The notes below the pieces were generated by a model. The model searched no databases. It was not told the DNA's origin and saw only the letters and a program-made list of their open reading frames with translations. DNA of 64,000 nucleotides from Amia ocellicauda (Eukaryota > Chordata > Actinopteri > Amiiformes > Amiidae). The position numbers were made by a program, and so were the translations under genes. Below are positions 1-37,472 of this stretch, in pieces (positions within the stretch are counted from its first letter, which is position 1; every line of letters starts with the position of its first letter). Where the stretch lies: positions 4,055,001-4,119,000 of the forward strand of contig NC_089856.1 in NCBI RefSeq assembly GCF_036373705.1, given 5' to 3'.

Positions 1-19
1 AAGAGTCCCCCAGTCTTAC

Positions 20-25639
<25,620 letters not shown>

Positions 25640-25985
25640 GGTTGCTTTCAGTAGTTGAAAGGAGCAAATAAATGTGTTTTAATGTGAAACCCCTCCCCTC
25701 AGTATATTAACCCGGAGCACCGCACCCAAGCCGTCTTCAAGGAAAGCAGTCTGCGCTGAGCCTCCGGGCCACACGGTGTAAAGGAAGGCATGAGAAGACT
25801 GACCAATAGGAAGGAGGAAGGCCTTGATCGACGGGGCCTCCAGCCACTCGTGGCCAGAGGGTGGGCGGGACCTTCTCCTATCCGCTATTCTGCAGGAATG
25901 CGAGGTTTGCAGCCGCTCAGACGCGCAGCTGCGCTTGAGCTCCGCCGAGGGTTTAATTAGTTTATCACCCATGGGAAACGTCATT
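25640..25985 (-). promoter_or_regulatory. Distal SLC44A2 promoter and 5'UTR
   Basis: Directly upstream of the distal first exon on the minus strand: a TATA-like TTAATATA (25710-25703) about 64 bp before the ATG, an ATTGG (inverted CCAAT) near 25805, a CCCGCCCAC GC box near 25863, and a CpG-richer stretch to about 25950. The start site itself is inferred, not seen. Confidence 0.55.
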
Positions 25986-26082
25986 TAAGTGCGCACATGT
26001 TCAGATAAACACAGGGTGGACGCGGTTAGTGAAAAGTTGTCAAAGAAAATAAAAGGAAATAGGAGTTCCACAATTGTATTAG

Positions 26083-26460
26083 TATTAGTATTATTTATTA
26101 GCAGGCACCCTTATCCAGGGTGACTTACAAAATATAAGAGCATTGCAAAAGTGCAAGAATACAGTACATATACATAATACAGTAACAAGTTCAAAATTAC
26201 ACAAGTGCATAGGAACATATACAGTTAATACAAAATACAAGTCCTACATCATAGATAGCTAATACGTGCAGACAAGGTGTGCAGTCATAGATAAGAGGGA
26301 AGGGGAAGGGGGCAGAAATCACAAATAAACAAAACGAGTATTAGCAATGTAAAAGCAAGCAGTATGATGAACACGTTATATAAAGTGCAATTGTACAGGA
26401 CAGCTGAGCCACACAGGCAAATACACTACATCTAAATTACAGGTACAGTCTGAACATTTT
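26083..26460 (-). repeat. SINE/L2-tail related dispersed repeat, longer copy
   Basis: Begins TATTATTTATTAGCAGGCAC then CCTTATCCAGGGTGACTTAC (complement of the usual tail), then about 330 bp rich in ATACAGTACATA/ATAAAGTGCAA. It is the longest copy of this family here and lies in the SLC44A2-GCDH spacer. Confidence 0.6.
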
Positions 26461-26543
26461 CGTGCACAATATCCAGATACGCAAATCAAATGTTATTTCA
26501 AACATAGACATGTTTAATATCTGTATATATATATATATATATA

Positions 26544-26582
26544 TATTATCCAGGGCGTCTGCTAAGAAATATATAATATTTA
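26544..26582 (+). repeat. SINE/L2-type tail fragment
   Basis: TATCCAGGGCGTCTGCTAAG then AAATATATAAT, directly after a TA microsatellite (about 26522-26546). Confidence 0.55.
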
Positions 26583-27496
26583 CACGTACTACTTAAAAAA
26601 TTATTAAGCCAAACAACAAATTGAAAATTGAACTTCCTCTTACATTTACCCACACGACCAACTTATAAGAATGGAGAAGGAAACGGACACGTCATTTTTC
26701 TCATAATAAAATATTGCATGACTAGAGTCCTCTCCCAGGTATGTCTCAGACATACAAAGGTTGGGTGTGGTTCCTAAGAAGGAATAGGATTCCCTATAGA
26801 AAAATAGTATAGTTCCTTAAACACAACAATACATGCATACACATAGGTTCATTTAAAAAAATGCAAGATGTCTAAAACTATCCTTACTATTTTGAAATGA
26901 ACCGTGTTGTTTAAACGTGCAATTTTAACTTAAACAAATGATTGATTTCCTCAACAGCTCCTCGTAGGTTACATCTCATCCATAATTAACGGTCGCTGGT
27001 GGTGACTGGCAGGCACTTTACACCCAACAACACTTGCGCAGTTACCGCTCATGTAACATAACCTGCCTGGGTGGGGATCCCAGTAAATGTGTTTGCAATA
27101 CGGTCTGAAAACGACACGGGAGATGCATCCTGCTCCGCCCAAATGAAGAGAGCAATAATACTGCCATCGGTGACTACCATTGCCACTATTTCTGCCAGAG
27201 GTGTAAAAAGTAGTCTGCAGTCATACTTGAGTAAAAGTACAAATATTCTATCAAAAACTTACTCCAGTAAATAAAAAGTCTCCCATTCAAACAGTACTTG
27301 AGTAAAAGTATAAAAGTAGCGACTTTCAAGAGTACTCACCAAAAGTAAAAGTAAATTGTGATTGTAGTAATAAAGTGAATGTGCATGTGTTTGTGTGTGA
27401 GCCTTATGAAGAGGCACACGAGAGATTCATTTGATGTTTTCTTACCAACACACACACACACACACACATCGCAAAGAGTTGTATAATTGTATAATT

Positions 27497-27523
27497 TATG
27501 TTGTAAGTCGCCCTGGATAAGGG

Positions 27524-27597
<74 letters not shown>
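27497..27597 (+). repeat. SINE/L2-type tail with expanded (TAA)n
   Basis: TTGTAAGTCGCCCTGGATAA then GGGATAATAATAA, running into about 70 bp of TAA repeat: the tail's own AAT run has expanded into a microsatellite. Confidence 0.85.
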
Positions 27598-27599
<2 letters not shown>

Positions 27600-28534
27600 T
27601 AAACACTATAAAATATGTAGTGATCACATAATGTAATCTATTGCACTGTGGTACAGGAATTAGGTTTGAATCTCAAAACTCCCCAGGATGTTATTTAAAT
27701 ATTTAGTTATGGGTTAGTTTTATTCAGAAGATGTGTTGGTTTTGTGTAGGAATATTAGCACAAATAATGTGTTATTTCATGAACACTTTTAATATGTTAG
27801 TTTTACTCAACACTTTGGCTTATTAAAGCCAAACAAAATATTAATTTAACAAAATAAACTATGTAGTATTTGTTTAATGTAAACAGATAAACCTTCATAT
27901 TAATTATAATATTGCAAACATGTAGCAGATGTCGTTGTCTTTAGTAATTTATTCAGTACACAACAAATTACAATCATAAACAATTTGTGCAGACATAGTA
28001 CAGTACATAAAAATGCTATAATTGTAATGAATTGTACTTATTTACGCTAAAGATACTTTTCTGAAAATGAGTTATGTCAAATAATGGATAATACTCATAA
28101 CTTTTTAAAGTTATATACAGCATATTTTGCATTTAAGTTAATATCTGTTAAACTTCTAAATATTGATATTTTAAATCTGTAAATAACGAATGAATAAATA
28201 AACAAATAACACTGTTCTACATCCAATGTTGGCAAGTATAACAGCCGCACATACAGACTCAGCGCAGTGTCTCTTGTGGTCAGTGATGGCGCTGCTGGCT
28301 GCTCTGCTCAGAGGACAGAGAGTCAGATGAGGCTCCATGCGCTTCAGCGGCTCTGCAGTCCCGTGTGGAGGACACGTCTAGTGCACAGCAGGCCTATGGA
28401 CAGGCCGAAATTGAAGAAACATGATAATGTATCCGTTTCTATGTTTGATGAAATGATGAAGTATTATTTATACATCACTATATACATTACAGCCCCCCTG
28501 AGACACAAAACAGAAGCACATTGTAACACAGGGA

Positions 28535-28625
28535 GCTCCCACGTCGCGGCGGGGCGGGGCGGGGAATTGAACCCGGGTCTCCTGCGCCTCTCAACGGCCC
28601 GCCGCGCCACTGCTGCTGTTAGCGA
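28535..28625 (-). repeat. tRNA-like SINE head, possible
   Basis: On the minus strand GGGTTCAATTCCCCGC fits the RNA polymerase III B-box (GGTTCRANNCC) about 45 bp after a loosely A-box-like GTGGCGCGGCGGG. A GGCGG tandem follows. No cloverleaf could be drawn, so this is not called a tRNA gene. Confidence 0.35.
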
Positions 28626-28744
28626 GGCTTCAGTATTACATTATCGGCATAATGTACTTCAATATTATTTATTAATAGTGGGTATATAACTATTACTATA
28701 CTACTACTATAAGCTGTCGTTCTAGAAAAATCGAATCGCCCACG

Positions 28745-29415
28745 TAACAATAGAACCCTTAAAAAAATCGTCTACACATTATATCCTGCTAAGGGAACAC
28801 ATAATCATCACAGTATAACACCAAGTCAATTCAACTTCAGGGATATCAATCTGTCCAGTTAGGAAGCCTAAGCGATTGTGAATCAATGTCACCTGTTTTG
28901 GTGCAAATGAAAGTGACAACAGGTGCACTGGAGAGGCAGCAGCAAGACAACCCTCAGAAAGAGAATGGTTTTGCATGTGGTGGCCACAGACAATTGCTCT
29001 CTCCTTATCCTTCCTGACTGATTCTTCTCTAGTTTTGCGTTTTGCTAGTGTCCTTGTCACTACTGGTAGCATGAGGCGGTACCTGCAGCCCATTCAGGTT
29101 GCACAGGTAGTCCAGCTCCTCCAGGATGGCACATCCATATGTACCGTCGCAAGAAGGTTTGCTGTGTCTCCCAGTACAGTCTCAAGAACATGGAGGAGAC
29201 ACCAAGAGACGGGCCATTACACGAGGAGAGCTGGACAGGGCCGTAGAAGGGCATCACCCCAGCAACAGGACCGGTATCTGCTCCTTTGTGTGAGGAGGAA
29301 CAGGAGGAGCACTGCCAGAGCCCTAGAAAATGACCTCCAGTGGGCTACTGGTGTGCATGTTTCTGACCAAACTGTTTTTGGACCATTCATAACCGGCTGC
29401 ACAAAAACGTTATGA
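28745..29415 (+). mobile_element. Tc1-like element, 5' part only
   Basis: The untranslated left part (AGTCAATTCAACTTCAGGGA, AAATGAAAGTGACAACAGGT, GCACTGGAGAGGCAGCAGCA) matches my memory of a common fish Tc1-type repeat. From ATG 29071 it encodes the N-terminal helix-turn-helix region of a transposase. The element stops near 29405 with no catalytic domain and no right inverted repeat. Confidence 0.7.
29071..29415 (+). pseudogene. Tc1-like transposase, N-terminal DNA-binding part
   Basis: Reads [40 protein letters not shown], then [20 protein letters not shown] and the start of SDQTV. These are two helix-turn-helix units separated by a GRRRA linker. It ends at GCTKTL with no Asp/Asp/Glu triad. 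Confidence 0.78.
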
Positions 29416-30004
29416 CAAAACAGCTACATGCACAATACCCATCGATCCACTGCAACACAAAACAGCTGCTAATGACCAGAATAACACGTCCCCATCCAAT
29501 ACAATGCATTTCCAATCGCATTTCTATTGCGTGAAGGCCAATCCAAATATGTTTTTCCCAAATGGTAAAATGTGTGTGACTGACGTATGAATGGTGCTAT
29601 GGAGTTGCAGATGAAGCACAGAGCCGGTTTAATATTCATATTAATGACCTACTGGAAGACAGTAACAGTAACGGAGTCGTCTGTGGGAAATGTAGTGGAG
29701 TGAAAAGTACATTATTTTGTTCATAAATGTAGGGGAGTAAAAGTAAAAGTAGCCACACATTATAAATACTTAAGTAAAGTACAAATACTCGAAAAACGTA
29801 CTTAAGTACAGGAAAGAAGTATTTGTATTTCGTTACTTTACACCCCTGGCCACTGACAGGCGACCTTGTTGTGAATCAGAAAAGACTGATAACACTTCTG
29901 CTTTGGCTACTGTTATGAAAGACAGAACTAGAATAGATAGGGATTGCGTCACACAGCCACACCCCTCCGCCTCGGCCAATGGGACACAGCCTGCCAGCCG
30001 ACAC

Positions 30005-30500
30005 CCACAGTGACGTCACTGGACGGCGGCTGCTTCCTCCACACCGACACGGCGAGGCAGCCATTATTAAAGAGGTAAAATCTGAAACAACGCCGGTTTA
30101 GAGACTCGCGTTAAAATTGATAGCTAAGTATTATAATGCAATATTATATTAATATTAATATTAATCTTCATCATCAGTCTGGGTTGCAACTTCTTGGATA
30201 ACTTTTGGAATTGACTGTCGATGTCTTTAATATTAAAATGAGTAATTTGTGTTAAGAAAAGATCTCGAAAGAAAAATAAACAATATGGGTGTTAACTGTT
30301 TTGCCACACTCAATATGGCGACTTTGCGCTGTACCCCCTCCCCCCGGCATCCTCCGCGCATAGCTGTGACGTCAGCCACAGTGTGCTGGCTTGTCAAACT
30401 GCGAAAGCTTAAGACGCTGCACACAGGCGAGATTAGGTCAAATAACTGTAGTATTTCAGACCTGTCGACCCTGTATCAGGACGCCCAAATCCAAAGTAAG
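30005..30500 (+). promoter_or_regulatory. GCDH promoter region with two CRE palindromes
   Basis: Two full cAMP-response palindromes TGACGTCA at 30011-30018 and 30366-30373, an AATATGGCGA YY1-like site near 30313, and local CpG enrichment. A good donor (AAA|GTAAGTAC) at 30496 suggests a noncoding first exon of about 30400-30495 spliced to the acceptor at 31555. A weaker donor lies at 30075. Transcription start and exon are inferred. Confidence 0.5.
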
Positions 30501-31566
30501 TACAGTTGCTTTGACTTAACTTTCAGACGCGTGGTTTTGAATGTTGCTGGTCAGGTTGTGCAGCCTGGGTCTGGTTAGAGCAGCCGAAAAGCCAGGACAG
30601 TAACTTTATATATGGACTTTGACCTACGAGACGGTGCTAATAACGTAGTTACTATACTAAAATGGTGCAGAATAGGATATACAGCAATGCGTCACATGCT
30701 TGTCATTTAAACCCAATTTGTTCTTCTCAGATGAAGGTGCCTCTTTAGTTAGATGATCTCTGTAATCATGCTAATGTGTTGCGTAACCTGCAGGTCCTCC
30801 AAAGCCACCGCTGTGAGTTGAACCTGTTCATTTACTGTACCTTTTCAAGTATTCCTTGAAATCAAATGCATACATAGGACGTTATTCTTATGCACCGAAT
30901 GCAATACTTGTATTACAAAAAAAATATGATTTTACTTGTTGGGAGTGTGGGTACGGTGTAGGGGATTTAACAAAGCAGGAAATCTTTGGTCAACTTAGTT
31001 ATTTAATTATTTTGTTGAGGCCAACTGATATATTGAGATCTAAAATGCTTTGAACAGTGAAATAATAAGACTGACAGGTTAGCTTCAGTCCAGTACCTTC
31101 AAACACTTCACTGACACTGATTCGATATAAACATGTATGGATTTTTTTAAGACAGTCATTCACATGATACTGAACATATTAAATCACTGTAGTACCGTTT
31201 TGTGTCACTATATCAGGCCTGGGGATAACGGTAGAGTTACAGCAGGGAAATATACAGTGGACACAGCAAGAGGGCAGTAATGCGTAAACTGACTCTAGTC
31301 ACACTGAGGTGAGACAGATTGAAGGATTGTCAACATGCTTTATTAGGTCTATAATACCATGGGACTACTGCAAGAGCAGTAAACCAGTGGGGTAGTTGTC
31401 TGAAGTTTTTATTATCCTTGTGACTGTAACCTCATCCCCATGGCAGCCCGTGTCCAGTCATTAGTGTCCCCTCCAGGTGTCAGTCACTGCTCTGTATTGC
31501 ATGCCTGCCTTGTTCGGGCTTTTGATTGCAGTTCTCTGTGTTGATGTGTTCCCAGGCTGACCCAGG

Positions 31567-31666
31567 ATGGCCTTAAGATGCGCAGTTCACCGGCTGCTCG
31601 GCTCTCCCCAGCGGGGGGTGCTGCTCAGTGCCGTCCGAGCCCAGGGAACCGCTACGGCACAGAGCG
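31567..31666 (+). CDS. GCDH: GCDH coding exon 1 (mitochondrial leader)
   Basis: [20 protein letters not shown] then [13 protein letters not shown]. The ATG is 11 nt after a CCCAG acceptor at 31555, so the upstream exon is noncoding. Donor GTAAGT. Confidence 0.9.
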
Positions 31667-34600
31667 GTAAGTCAGCCAGCCGGCCTGATCTGAAAGGAGT
31701 CTCCTAGCTGTGGTCACCTCTGACAGGGCAGTTTATTGTCCCTCCTACTGATCCCTGCCCTTGTTCTACCATTTAGTTTTATCTTTAAATTACAGTTTAG
31801 TGCCCAGACTCTGGATGGATCTCATTCCATTGGTGTTACCCCTTGTAATGGCTTGTAAAGGAGTAGATTGTATGTTATTTTGTTAAAACATTTAAGTCAT
31901 CTTGAATAAAGGTGTCTGATATGTATTATTTATTAATAATGAAAATAATGCCCATAATCTTTAAGTATAATGCAAACTCATGCAAGATCTTTGAGCCCTT
32001 GCTTTCTCCTGACGAGCTTGTTTTGCATTTTACAGAGGCGGAGGTGAAGAAAGAGAAACCCAGCAAAAAAGGTGAAACTAAAAAATGTATTCATCCTCAA
32101 AACCTGACGCACGCAAAGCTCCAGATTAATCTGCACCACAGCACACTCTGGAGTCCGCAAGGGCTTGGCAACCAAAAAGCCTAGTGTGAGCCAATCAGGC
32201 TCGAGAGGTTTGAACCACTCGGGACTTTAAAGCAGGAGAGGAAGGTCCTGACCTGAGTTCAGATTTAACGAGCATCTATTTCAGGGAAGAGCTGCAGAAG
32301 TGGGGCTCAAACGTAATGCTGGAGCTCACATGTCCATAGGAGCTGAGTAGACGAGACCAGCTGTTTTGTATGCCTGGATTTTGGATGACTTCAGGATTTC
32401 AATCGGGATGTATTAATCACAATGGCATGCACACAGGGCCTAATTTTCCAGGTGGTAAGGGATAGGTTTATTAATGTAACTAACATCATTGTACATTTAC
32501 ACAAAACAGTTGCAAAATTTACAAAATTGTCTGTCTTAATCATGACCAGATCCTTTACCAGCTGTGGACAATCAGACCCTCAGAGTCACAGAAACTATGT
32601 ATTATGATTGAGTGTGAAGGGGCTGGAATTGCCTGCAGGGGTATAATGACGGGGTGAGGTGACCGTGCCCTGTGTTTTGTGCCCAGCCAAGGTGCAGTTT
32701 GACTGGCGCGATGCCCTGGATCTGGAGGGCCTGCTGACCGAGGAGGAGACCATGATTAGAGACTCGTTCCGCACGTACTGCCAGGAGAAGCTCATGCCGC
32801 GCATCCTCATGGCCAACCGCAACGAAGGTGGGCGTTAGGCAGGAGCGGCACCGCAGGCTTGCGATCGGGTCAAGGGGGAGAAGTCGGCTGCTTTTCTGTG
32901 TGAGATTCAGTCGTGCCAAAAAGCTGGCGCTGTACGTCACGGGTGTTCCTGTAGGTATAAAAATGGGAGTGCCACCGAATGTGTGAGAAGTCACGCATTG
33001 GAAATAAAATCATAAATAAGAATAAAATCTATAAAAGTATATAAGTTGCAGACGGACTTCAAAAGGCTGGCGTGACTCAACATTTTACAGGAAATAGGTG
33101 TGCCTTATGGTGTTACATCAGTAAGCTACCTAACTACCTTAAAATCTTAAATCTCATATAGCAATAGAAAATGATCAGATCATTATTATTATTGTGAATT
33201 TATTCTCAAACATTAAAATCCTCAGTTAATACAGATGTGGCAATTCAGACTTCAAGCAATGCATATTATTATACATATTGTCGTATAATGTTATTAGGTC
33301 AGCTCTTCCATTTAGGCCCTAACAACAGTCCAAAGCCCAACTTTTCACTGTAACCACTGCACTGCATCAGTAGATCATCCGCTCCAATTGAAGGCCAAGA
33401 GCTTGAACCCCAACCCTAGGTATAACTTCATATCAAAGATATTAATTAACACCAGAATAATATTCAGAGTCTATTCTGAGCTGTGATACTGCACAGAGAG
33501 GAGAGACGTCCTACATAATTGCCAATGCTAGCTAATTGCCGGGGACTGGATGCCATATCTGTATTCTTGATTAAGAAAGCATGACGATATTGCATTACTC
33601 AAATGAAATAATAGTAGTGCAGTTGTCTTAGTTTGTTTAATTTTGCAGTGTTTAATCGGGAGATTCTGAACGAGATGGGGGAGCTCGGGGTGCTTGGCCC
33701 AACAATCAAAGGTAAAACCTCGCCGTGCCCTCAGTCCTGCCCCTTCTGCCCAAACCTTTGAGTATCCAGGCCTGGATAAGTAATGAGGATTGAGGAGTGG
33801 AGTCTCGGACACACTGTATATTGGAGTGGACCATATATAGTAAGAGCAGGACATATTTAGAGTTAGTTACTATTGAGATAGATTTACAATAACAAACTTG
33901 CAGCTTATTCATTTACATAAGTTTTGTGAAAGACACCCATACATCATTTTAATACAATCTTACATTTTGTATATATATATATTTTTTTTTTATTAGAACT
34001 GCTTCTTCACAATGTCAATATTTTACCCACTATGGAAAAATCGGGCCCTATATGTGTAAAGTGTCTTCGCCCCTGCGGTTAACGGCGCGTCTCTCTGCAG
34101 GTTACGGCTGCGCGGGCACCAGCTACGTGGCATACGGGCTGATCGCCAGGGAGGTGGAGCGGGTGGACAGTGCGTACCGCTCCGTCATGAGCGTCCAGTC
34201 CTCCCTGGTCATGCACCCCATCTACGCTTATGGATCGGAGGTGCAGAAGGAGAAATACCTGCCCAGGCTGGGTAAGCAGAGGAGTAGACTACGGGACCTC
34301 TGTACTGGGGGCTCTCGCAGGCCAGTCCTGGGGAGCCAGAGACTCGCGTGGATTTTAAGGGTCACTGCAGTCCTCGATTTGGTCTTGACCTGCGGGAGGT
34401 GGTCATGTGCTCAGACCAGTAAGAAGTGACACTTAGGCTGGGATAGAACGCATCTGAAGCACAATCCTTCAATGACTGGACTTTGGAAATCAGTCTCTTT
34501 GAGAACGTGATTTTTTTAATAGTGAGAAAAATGGGAATGCAGAAATATTCTTGCACAATGCTGTAGATATTACAGTGTTACAGGGAGAGAGGTTATTGGT

Positions 34601-37472
34601 GTGGGCAGTTTCTTATGTATGATCTGTCTCTGGTATGTAGATTGGGTGCTCAATACACCTTCCACCAGTCTGTAACTTAAAATTAAACTCACACACGTTC
34701 GTCTTGTGTTGATAATTCCCGTTGATCAGTGTGTGCGTGTGTTGCAGCCCGGGGAGACATTCTGGGCTGTTTTGGCCTGACGGAGCCCAACCACGGCAGT
34801 GACCCGGGCGGCATGGAGACCCGTGCTCGCTTCAATGCCTCCAGCCGCACCTTCACCCTCAATGGCACCAAGACCTGGTGAGACTCCCTGGGGCAAAACT
34901 GAATGGGACGTACACTGTTCTCGCGTTTTACCTCTTATGTGATGGCGTGTGTAGTTCTTTGTTGCGTTTCAAGAGATCAGAGCAGCAGGATGGCCAAGCT
35001 CCCTGTCAGAGCAGAGAGCTGGATACATCTTCGGCTTTGTGTGGTCGAACATAATTTGTGGTCTCTGGGTCCACTGCATAAAACCCTTTGAGCATTGAAC
35101 ACCATTTATTGATTAGTAATAATACATACAGCACCAACTTTTCCTTAACCTAAAGTATAGACTGCAATGTGTAACGCTCTTACGCTCCAGCTTATTGGGA
35201 AAGGACGGGGAGTCTTCAGGTGATTTTTAAGCCTTGTGGGGTGGTGTAACTGTGTCCCAGGATCACCAGCTCTCCCTTGGCGGATCTGTGTGTAGTGTGG
35301 GCCAAGTGTGAGGACGGGAAAGTGCGTGGCTTCCTGCTGGAGAGGGGCATGAAGGGGCTCTCCACGCCCAAGATCGAAGGCAAGTTCTCCCTGCGGGCGT
35401 CGGCCACGGGCATGATCGTGATGGACGACGTGGAGGTGCCCGAGGACAACCTGCTGCCCAATGCCAGCGGCCTGGGGGTGAGCGAGCCCTTGTCCTTGTT
35501 AAGAATGGGACTGTTGACATTTCAAAATATTCTAATCTAGGCTCTCCTTTGTGAGCCGAGAAGCCACTAACAGAATAGGATAAGAATCTAGACATACGCA
35601 GATACAGCATAGTACTGTATGAGGGTTTTCATTTGACGTACGTACTGTTGAAGTGGTTCAACATCAAAAACAGACTCGAAGCATGATTCATGAATAACAG
35701 AGGCACTTTAATATCAGCGTGACTTGGGTGTAGCTATGTTCATGTAGGCCTTACCTCTGATTGTGCCTCTCTGTCTGCTGACAGGGTCCGTTTGGCTGTC
35801 TGAACAACGCCCGCTATGGCATCTCCTGGGGGGCTCTGGGGGCGGCGGAGTTCTGCTTCCATGCTGCCCGCCAGTACACCCTGGATAGGTAATCCAAGTC
35901 TGCTGAGGAAGAAGACTGGTACTAGACTTACTGGATTGGTGATTTACAGCCAAGATACCAGTGACAGCCATTTACCTAGTGCACAACCTGTTATTTGCCG
36001 TAACCGGGCTGGAGCAGAGTGCCAAAGCTCCAGCTCTCCCAGCTCCAGCACTAATGTTACACAACCAACATCAGTGTTTGAGGCAAGATGTGCCATTCTT
36101 GACCATGTGTGTTAGAGAAACGGACAGCACCACCACTACGTAAGAGCTGTATCCATCCCTGGTTATACAAGAGCCTCCATTTTGTGAAACCCGATCAGGT
36201 CAAACCACAAAGCACGGGTACTTAGAATCGGTCTCCCAGAGTTGGGGCAGGATAATGACCATTCTTCTCTGACCACGTTTCTCCTAGAATCCAGTTCGGC
36301 GTGCCCCTGGCACGGAACCAGCTGATGCAGAAGAAGATGGCGGACATGCTGACGGAGATCACGCTGGGCCTGCAGTCCTGTGTGCAGCTGGGACGCCTCA
36401 TGGACCAGCAGAAGTAAGACCCATAACCCAAAATGGTGTCAAAACACATGATTTTGCATTTAGCTTAGAAAGCATTTTTAAAAGTTATTTACTAAACTTT
36501 CAACACCATTTTATTTTAAACATTAAATGCCAGCTGTTAAACGCTCTCTGGGCACGGGGTTGGGGTTGGTGTTGGCTGGTGCTGTGCTGAGGTGGGCGGG
36601 AGGCTGACTGTGTTCTGGGTTGCAGGGCGGCTCCAGAGATGGTGTCCATGCTGAAGAGGAACAGCTGTGGGAAAGCCCTGGACATCGCCAGGCAGGCCCG
36701 GGACATGCTGGGAGGCAATGGCATCGCAGACGAGTACCACGTGATTCGACACGTCATGAACCTGGAGGCTGTAAACACTTACGAGGGTGAGGGAGGGATG
36801 CACACAGCCGGCCGGGAGGCACTAGGCAGTCACTGGGACACAGAGAGGGAGAGGAGAGGAGCAGGGAATAAGTCTCCCTCAGAGCTGAGTCCAAAACCTT
36901 GTGGAGTCACCCCCACTCCTGTTCTGGGCCCTTATTCACAGAAAGCACTGGCTAAATGTGACCTGTGCTTGTAAACTGCATGCCTAATCTTCCCCAAGGC
37001 AATTCCTGTAGCGAGGTGGAACTGGGTGTGTTTGCAGTACTGCACCACAAGATGGCAGCACAACCATAGCTGTTTAGATATGTAGCATAGTTGATGCCAA
37101 AGTCAACTCAGAGTTTTAAGACGATTTGCATCTCATGTTAATTTCAATAATTCAAATAAAATACAAATCGCAAACCAAGCAGAGGCATAAAACAGAAATG
37201 CATAATCTAAAACTGTCTTTGATATATAATGCTAATCTATCCAGATGCCCTCATATGCAGCATATAAAGGAGAAAAAGGGCAGAAACCTACATCGGAGAC
37301 CAAGCACTAGAACACGATCAATAAAAGTTGGTCGCACACAGCCTTGTTCTTCAATGTCAATCGTGACCTTTTCTCTCGTGCTTTTCGTTCTTCGGCAGGG
37401 ACCCACGACATCCACGCGCTGATCCTGGGCAGAGCGATCACAGGACTGCAGTCGTTCACGGTGGAGAAGTAG
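31567..37472 (+). CDS. GCDH: GCDH, glutaryl-CoA dehydrogenase (complete, 440 aa)
   Basis: Mitochondrial matrix FAD enzyme of the acyl-CoA dehydrogenase family. It converts glutaryl-CoA to crotonyl-CoA and CO2 in lysine, hydroxylysine and tryptophan breakdown, passing electrons to ETF. Coding exons: 31567-31666, 32036-32071, 32687-32827, 33649-33711, 34101-34271, 34748-34877, 35261-35477, 35785-35888, 36288-36413, 36626-36786 and 37399-37472, summing to 1323 nt. All are GT-AG and in phase. Residues 1-33 form an Arg-rich, acid-free mitochondrial leader. FAD/substrate motifs include [13 protein letters not shown] (178-190) and TWITNSPLADL (213-223). The catalytic base is E416 in [20 protein letters not shown], aligned with human E370 of the mature enzyme. 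Length is 440 versus 438 aa in human. It is convergent with SYCE2, as in mammals. Confidence 0.97.
32036..32071 (+). CDS. GCDH: GCDH coding exon 2 (36-nt microexon)
   Basis: Adds [12 protein letters not shown] between leader and enzyme core. Acceptor TTTTACAG, donor GTGAAA. Low conservation is expected here (human has TEKGGRTQSQ), so this exon rests on splice sites and phase. Confidence 0.82.
32687..32827 (+). CDS. GCDH: GCDH coding exon 3
   Basis: Residues 46-92, [20 protein letters not shown] then [20 protein letters not shown] and MANRNE: the start of the N-terminal helical domain. The MPR arginine is in the glutarate-binding region. The donor is GTGGGC. Confidence 0.95.
33649..33711 (+). 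CDS. GCDH: GCDH coding exon 4
   Basis: Residues 93-113, [21 protein letters not shown], near-identical to human. Donor GTAAAA. Confidence 0.95.
34101..34271 (+). CDS. GCDH: GCDH coding exon 5
   Basis: Residues 114-170, [20 protein letters not shown] then [20 protein letters not shown] and [17 protein letters not shown]: helical domain with the substrate-pocket [11 protein letters not shown]. Confidence 0.96.
34748..34877 (+). CDS. GCDH: GCDH coding exon 6 (FAD motif)
   Basis: Residues 171-214, [20 protein letters not shown] then [20 protein letters not shown] and [12 protein letters not shown] replaces human EPNSGSDP; both forms occur in this family. Confidence 0.96.
35261..35477 (+). CDS. 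GCDH: GCDH coding exon 7
   Basis: Residues 215-286, beginning [20 protein letters not shown] and ending [10 protein letters not shown]. Note ITSSP here where human has ITNSP. It is the largest exon and forms the beta-domain. Confidence 0.96.
35785..35888 (+). CDS. GCDH: GCDH coding exon 8
   Basis: Residues 287-320, [20 protein letters not shown] then [14 protein letters not shown], ending in a split arginine codon. Donor GTAATC. Confidence 0.96.
36288..36413 (+). CDS. GCDH: GCDH coding exon 9
   Basis: Residues 321-362, [20 protein letters not shown] then [20 protein letters not shown] and QQ: C-terminal helical domain. Acceptor CTCCTAG, donor GTAAGA. Confidence 0.96.
36626..36786 (+). CDS. 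GCDH: GCDH coding exon 10 (catalytic Glu)
   Basis: Residues 363-416, [20 protein letters not shown] then [20 protein letters not shown] and [14 protein letters not shown]. The catalytic glutamate is the last complete codon before the GTGAGG donor. Confidence 0.97.
37399..37472 (+). CDS. GCDH: GCDH last coding exon
   Basis: Residues 417-440, [20 protein letters not shown] then TVEK and TAG. Confidence 0.97.

Larger units (their letters stand above)
27196..29848. mobile_element. Decayed hAT-like element with nested repeats
   Basis: Left end CAGAGGTGTAAAAAGTAGTC and right end, read on the minus strand, CAGGGGTGTAAAGTAACGAA. Both ends run into arrays of ACTTGAGTAAAAGTA / TACTTAAGTA, a terminal pattern widespread in fish hAT-type elements. 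The interior (2.3 kb) holds no complete transposase but contains a SINE tail with a long TAA repeat, a tRNA-like B-box and a Tc1-like fragment. The 8 bp flanking the proposed ends do not match, so the exact borders are uncertain. Confidence 0.6.

Noticed and set aside
28535..28625. A tRNA gene
   Set aside because: A B-box fits, but I could not fold a cloverleaf with paired acceptor and anticodon stems; more likely a SINE head.
28267..28689. 140-codon plus-strand frame upstream of GCDH
   Set aside because: Runs through a GC-rich tRNA-like SINE head in a repeat nest; no splice context or recognisable domain.
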